Below are positions 14,746 to 18,493 of a stretch of 18,493 nucleotides of DNA, piece by piece. The stretch covers positions 1 to 18,493 of the forward strand of contig DAOUDB010000292.1 of NCBI GenBank assembly GCA_034431495.1. The letters are read 5' to 3'. Each line of letters opens with the position of its first letter. Positions within the stretch are counted from its first letter, which is position 1. The notes below the pieces were generated by a model. The model saw only the letters and a list, made by a program, of their open reading frames with translations. It ran no database searches and was not told the origin of the DNA. This DNA is from Roseilinea sp034431495 (lineage in GTDB: Bacteria > Chloroflexota > Anaerolineae > J036 > Brachytrichaceae). The translations under genes and the position numbers were made by a program.

Positions 14746-17700
14746 ATGCGTCTCAAACACCTCACCCTCACGGGATACAAAACCTTTGCCAGCAAATCTC
14801 ATTTCGAGTTCGGGGACGGGGTGACGGCCGTTATCGGCCCGAATGGATCCGGCAAGAGCAACGTCGCCGACAGCATCCGCTGGGCGCTGGGCGAGCAGCA
14901 ATTCTCACTGCTGCGCGGCAAGAAGACCGACGACATGATCTTGTCGGGCAGCGCAAAACGCCCCCGCGCCAGCATGGCCGAGGTCATCCTGACCTTCGAC
15001 AACAGCGACGGTTTTTTCCCCATTGAGTTCAGCGAGATCGCCATCGGCCGGCGCGCCTACCGCGATGGCGCCAACGAGTATTTGCTGAACGGCAACCGTG
15101 TTCGGCTGCGCGATATCGCCGACATGCTCGGCCACACCGGCCTCGCCGAGCGCACCTACACCGTCATCGGCCAGGGCCTGGTGGACAGCGCGCTCAGTCA
15201 GCGCCCTGAGGTGCGCCGCGCCCTGTTTGAAGAGGCGGCCGGCATCGCCACCTACCGCAACCGCCGCGACGACGCCCTGTCCAGGCTCGATGAGACCCGG
15301 CGCAACCTCGACCGTGTGCGCGACATCCTCGCCGAGATCACCCCGCGCCTGCAACACCTGGAGCGGCAAACTGAGCGCGCGCGCAAATATCAGATCCTTG
15401 CTGCGGAACTGGCCGGCCACACCCGCGCCTGGTTCGGCTTTCACTACCGCAGGGCGCGCGAGACAGTGGCGCAGTCTGAACGCCGCCACGACCAGGCGCA
15501 GGCGCGCGTCGATGCGGCGCAGGCAGCCGTTGCTACGCTGGACGCTGAACTGGCCGGCCTGCGCGCTCAGCAAGCCGCCTTGCGCGCCAGTGTCACCGAG
15601 CGTGAAAACGCGCGTCAAACGGCGCGCCAAACCGCCGATGCCCGCGCGCGCGATCTGGCCGTGTTGCGCGAGCGCGCCCGTGCTGTTGAATCCCAGCGCG
15701 CCCAGGCGCAGCAGGAACTGGCTGCCCGCGTGGCCGCCCTGGACGATCTCGCTATCCGCGCGGCGCATGCCGCAGCGACTCTGGCCGGCGCGCAGACGTT
15801 GCTGACGCACCGGCAGCGCGAGCTGGAATCTGCTCAGATGGCGGCAGCCGAAAGCCAGGCCGCGCGGGCAGAACTGGAGCGCGCCCGCGCGGCCGCCCAG
15901 CAGGAATTGATGCGCGCCAATACCGGCGTCACTCAGGCGCACAACCGGCTACAGATCGCTCAACAGCGCCAGCGCGAACTGGCCACCCAGCTTGCAGAGC
16001 ATACTCGCCGTGTAACGCTGGTGGGCAACCAGCGCGACGAGACAGAGGCCCGGCTGACCGGCCTTGACCGGACACTGGGCGAAGACGCGCAGCGCCTGCA
16101 AGCGCTTCAGGCGCGTTGTGACACGGCTGCGCGCGATCTGGAAGCCGCCCGCACGGCGCTCACAACGGCCCAGTCGGCTCTGGCAGCCGCCGAAGCCGAG
16201 GAAAAGATGGCCTCGCGTGTCAGCCTGTTCGCTGAAATGCGCGCCCAGCAAAGCGCCGGCGATCTGGCCGCGCAGGCGCAGGCCGCCGATCTGCCCGGTC
16301 TACGCGGCGCGCTCCTGTCGCTCATTCACATCCCCCCCGACGATCAGAAAGCCGTGGAGGCTGCCCTCGGCGAGATGATGAAAGCCATCATCGTGGAGGG
16401 GCCGGACAGTCTCACGCGTTTGCGCGCATGGCTGGCCGGTCAGACGGCGCAAGCAGGCCGGCTGAATGTTGTGTCGTTGCCGGCTGTGCGCCTTGTCAAC
16501 GAAGCGCGCACGCGGCTGGATCACGTTCTGGCCGAACGCGCGCGCCGGGCATTGGCGCGACCGTTGCTCGACATCATTCAGTTTCCGGCCTGGTTGCGGC
16601 CGGTAATGCACGCCATTGCCGGGCGCGCTTTTATCGCCCGCGACTTTGACGCGGCCCGCGATCTGGCCGCCCAACTCCCCGCCGATTGCCTGTGCGTCAC
16701 GCGCGACGGCGAGATCATTTTCGGCACTGGCATGTTGTCGCTGCCGGCGGGGCCGCGCGCGCCCATCATTCTGGGCAGCGAAGCGCCCCTTGACACACCC
16801 CAGCGCGCAACACCGGACGAAACGGAACTGCCGCTCATCACCCCGGAGGAAGCGCGGGCCAATCGCATACGCGCGGCTCAGGCGCGCGACGACGCGCAAC
16901 GCGAGCTGGACGCCCGCCGCCGCGCGTTCGACGAGGCGAATCGCGCCCGCGACGCATTTGCCCGCGAGGCCAACGCCCGCCGCGCCGGGCGCGACGACAC
17001 CGCCCGGCGTCTGAACACACTGGAAGAACAACTGGCGTTGATGGCCGGCGACATCGCGCAGGTCGAGCACCAACAGACCGAACTGGCCCCCGAAGTGGAA
17101 GCCCTGAGCAGCGAGGTGGCATTGGCCCAGACCGCGCAGGACAACGCGCGCCAGGCCCTTGGCGCCATCGAACAACGATTGCGGGAACACCTCGCGTCGG
17201 GCTGGATGGAGCCGCTAAACGCGGCCCACGCTGGCGTTGCCACGGCGTCCGAAGCCGCGCGCAGCGCCGAGGCCATGCGCCGCGAACGGCTGACCGCGCT
17301 GGACGACGGCATCCGTAGGCGGGATCACTACATCGGCCGAGTCTCCCAACTGGACGAACAACATCAATCTGCGCAGGATGCTCTGGAGTCTGCCCGCCTG
17401 GCTGCTGTGGCAGCGGATGCCGAACTGCGCGAGATCGAGACGGCGCTTGCCCCCGTCCAGGCCGAACTCGACAGCGTGGAAACGCGCATCCTCGAGGTCG
17501 ATCGACGCCGGCGCGAGGCCGAGCAGTCGCTGCGCGAGGCCGACGCCGGCCTGAATGCTGCGGCGCTCGAGCTGGCGCGGAACAACGACGAACTGGAAAC
17601 GCTCCGCGAGCGCGCGGCAGATGCTTTTCAGAGCGACGAGGGCGATGAAGCAACGGATACCGCTCAGTTCTCTTTTGAATCGCGCGAGCGGGCGCTGGCG

Positions 17701-18390
17701 CTGCTGGAATCGCTGGAGCCGGCCGAGCAATTGCCGGAAGGCATCGACGAACGCATCACCCAGTTGCGCAATCAAATCCGCCGGCTGGGCGCCATCAACT
17801 TCGAGGCGCAGCGCGAGTATGACGAACTGTCGCAGCGCCATGCGTTCCTCACTGAGCAGGTGGCCGACCTGGAGCAGGCCATCACGGCCCTGCAACAGGT
17901 GATCGCCGAGCTGAACGATGTGATGCAGGCCACCTTCCACCAGACGTTCGACGCCATCGCCACCGCATTCCAGTCCACATTCAAAATGTTGTTTGGCGGC
18001 GGGCAGGCCAAACTCAGCCTGATCAATGCAGAAAATCTCGACGAAGCAGGCGTGGAAATCCACGCCCAGCCGCCGGGCAAGCGCCCGCAGACCCTGGCGC
18101 TGCTGTCGGGCGGCGAGCGCTCTTTGACGGCGACGGCGCTGTTGTTTGCCATTCTGCGCGTCAAGCCCACGCCGTTTTGCGTGCTGGATGAAGTGGACGC
18201 CGCGCTGGATGAGGCCAATGTGGGCCGCTTTCGCGGCATGTTGGAAAGCCTGGCCGATCAGACGCAGTTCATCGTCATCACGCACAACCGGCGCACGGTC
18301 GAGGCAGCCAGCACCATCTACGGCATCTCGATGGGCGTCGACGGCGCAAGCGTGGCGCTCTCGCTGCGGCTGGAGGATGTGAAGGAGTAG
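14746..18390 (+). CDS. smc: Chromosome segregation ATPase SMC
   Basis: Structural maintenance of chromosomes protein, 1214 residues, normal for bacterial SMC. It dimerises and, with ScpA/ScpB, forms the ring that loops and segregates chromosomes. The N-terminal head has Walker A GPNGSGKSN (31-39), the Q-loop-type segment with LLRGKKTDD, and GLVDSALSQRPEVRRALFEEAAGI. A long Ala/Arg/Gln/Glu-rich coiled coil runs from about 175 to 510. The hinge is about 515-677 (DLPGLRGALLSL, AGRLNVVSLP), then the return coil to about 1020. The C-terminal head has ABC signature LSGGE (1120-1124) and Walker B CVLDEVDAALDEAN (from 1145). The start at 14746 is taken because MRLKHLTLTGYKTFA is the canonical N-terminus; an open frame extends 175 codons upstream but is antisense to ubiA. 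scpA, scpB and ftsY are not in the window. Confidence 0.97.
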   Translation: MRLKHLTLTGYKTFASKSHFEFGDGVTAVIGPNGSGKSNVADSIRWALGEQQFSLLRGKKTDDMILSGSAKRPRASMAEVILTFDNSDGFFPIEFSEIAIGRRAYRDGANEYLLNGNRVRLRDIADMLGHTGLAERTYTVIGQGLVDSALSQRPEVRRALFEEAAGIATYRNRRDDALSRLDETRRNLDRVRDILAEITPRLQHLERQTERARKYQILAAELAGHTRAWFGFHYRRARETVAQSERRHDQAQARVDAAQAAVATLDAELAGLRAQQAALRASVTERENARQTARQTADARARDLAVLRERARAVESQRAQAQQELAARVAALDDLAIRAAHAAATLAGAQTLLTHRQRELESAQMAAAESQAARAELERARAAAQQELMRANTGVTQAHNRLQIAQQRQRELATQLAEHTRRVTLVGNQRDETEARLTGLDRTLGEDAQRLQALQARCDTAARDLEAARTALTTAQSALAAAEAEEKMASRVSLFAEMRAQQSAGDLAAQAQAADLPGLRGALLSLIHIPPDDQKAVEAALGEMMKAIIVEGPDSLTRLRAWLAGQTAQAGRLNVVSLPAVRLVNEARTRLDHVLAERARRALARPLLDIIQFPAWLRPVMHAIAGRAFIARDFDAARDLAAQLPADCLCVTRDGEIIFGTGMLSLPAGPRAPIILGSEAPLDTPQRATPDETELPLITPEEARANRIRAAQARDDAQRELDARRRAFDEANRARDAFAREANARRAGRDDTARRLNTLEEQLALMAGDIAQVEHQQTELAPEVEALSSEVALAQTAQDNARQALGAIEQRLREHLASGWMEPLNAAHAGVATASEAARSAEAMRRERLTALDDGIRRRDHYIGRVSQLDEQHQSAQDALESARLAAVAADAELREIETALAPVQAELDSVETRILEVDRRRREAEQSLREADAGLNAAALELARNNDELETLRERAADAFQSDEGDEATDTAQFSFESRERALALLESLEPAEQLPEGIDERITQLRNQIRRLGAINFEAQREYDELSQRHAFLTEQVADLEQAITALQQVIAELNDVMQATFHQTFDAIATAFQSTFKMLFGGGQAKLSLINAENLDEAGVEIHAQPPGKRPQTLALLSGGERSLTATALLFAILRVKPTPFCVLDEVDAALDEANVGRFRGMLESLADQTQFIVITHNRRTVEAASTIYGISMGVDGASVALSLRLEDVKE

Positions 18391-18493
18391 TCAGAACCCA
18401 GAACTCAGAACCCAGAACTCAGAACCCAGAACTCAGAACCCAGAACTCAGAACTCAGAACTCAGAACCCAGAACTCAGAACCCAGAACTCAGA
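18391..18493. repeat. Heptanucleotide tandem array YCAGAAC, continuing past the window
   Basis: Fourteen complete 7-bp units and a 5-base partial unit follow the smc stop codon with no gap. Every unit is TCAGAAC or CCAGAAC, with no other mismatch. The first base runs T C T C T C T C T T T C T C T, so most of the array is a 14-bp repeat (TCAGAACCCAGAAC) with one stretch of three T-type units. There are no spacers, so this is not a CRISPR array. Confidence 0.95.

Noticed and set aside
18391..18493. CRISPR-like array at the right edge
   Set aside because: The repeats are 7 bp, directly joined and without spacers, and no cas genes are present.

Overview
The window is an 18.5 kb piece of a GC-rich bacterial chromosome. 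The gene families point to a member of the Chloroflexota (Anaerolineae-like), with moderate confidence: a YgeY/YgeW pair, a URO-D-like protein, an L,D-transpeptidase, UbiA next to SMC, and period-7 short tandem repeats. There is no rRNA or tRNA gene, and I recognised no insertion sequence, phage gene or CRISPR array. Genes are densely packed on both strands.

Left part (1-4345): a pyrimidine pair, pyrK then pyrC (cut by the window edge), runs leftward. It shares a 38-bp divergent promoter with a rightward three-gene operon: ygeY (M20 hydrolase), a DinB-fold protein and ygeW (knotted carbamoyltransferase). In other bacteria YgeY and YgeW belong to a cluster linked to anaerobic purine/ureide breakdown, so this corner of the window concerns carbamoyl and nitrogen metabolism.

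Centre (4346-12442): leftward genes encode a secreted DUF4091/GH123-like protein with a C-terminal carbohydrate-binding-type domain, an unrecognised 256-aa protein and an M24 (aminopeptidase P-like) peptidase. A rightward SulP anion transporter with a STAS domain converges on a leftward URO-D-superfamily protein. The gap at 6937-7248 precedes an unlisted 40-codon ORF for a single-helix membrane protein, which has an ideal ribosome binding site.

Right part (12518-18493): a secreted L,D-transpeptidase and a UbiA prenyltransferase run leftward. The full-length chromosome segregation ATPase SMC runs rightward from a 42-bp divergent promoter shared with ubiA. A heptanucleotide tandem array begins at the base after the smc stop codon and runs off the window.

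Three patterns cut across the genes. (1) Genes at divergent promoters have a -10-like hexamer only 6-11 nt before the start codon and no clear Shine-Dalgarno, which suggests leaderless mRNAs. Several other genes have good AGGAG-type sites. (2) The palindrome GCCGGC occurs roughly 80 times by my hand count, about four times the base-composition expectation. (3) Period-7 or period-6 short repeats occur at three places, one of them inside the pyrK reading frame, where it adds about 35 residues.
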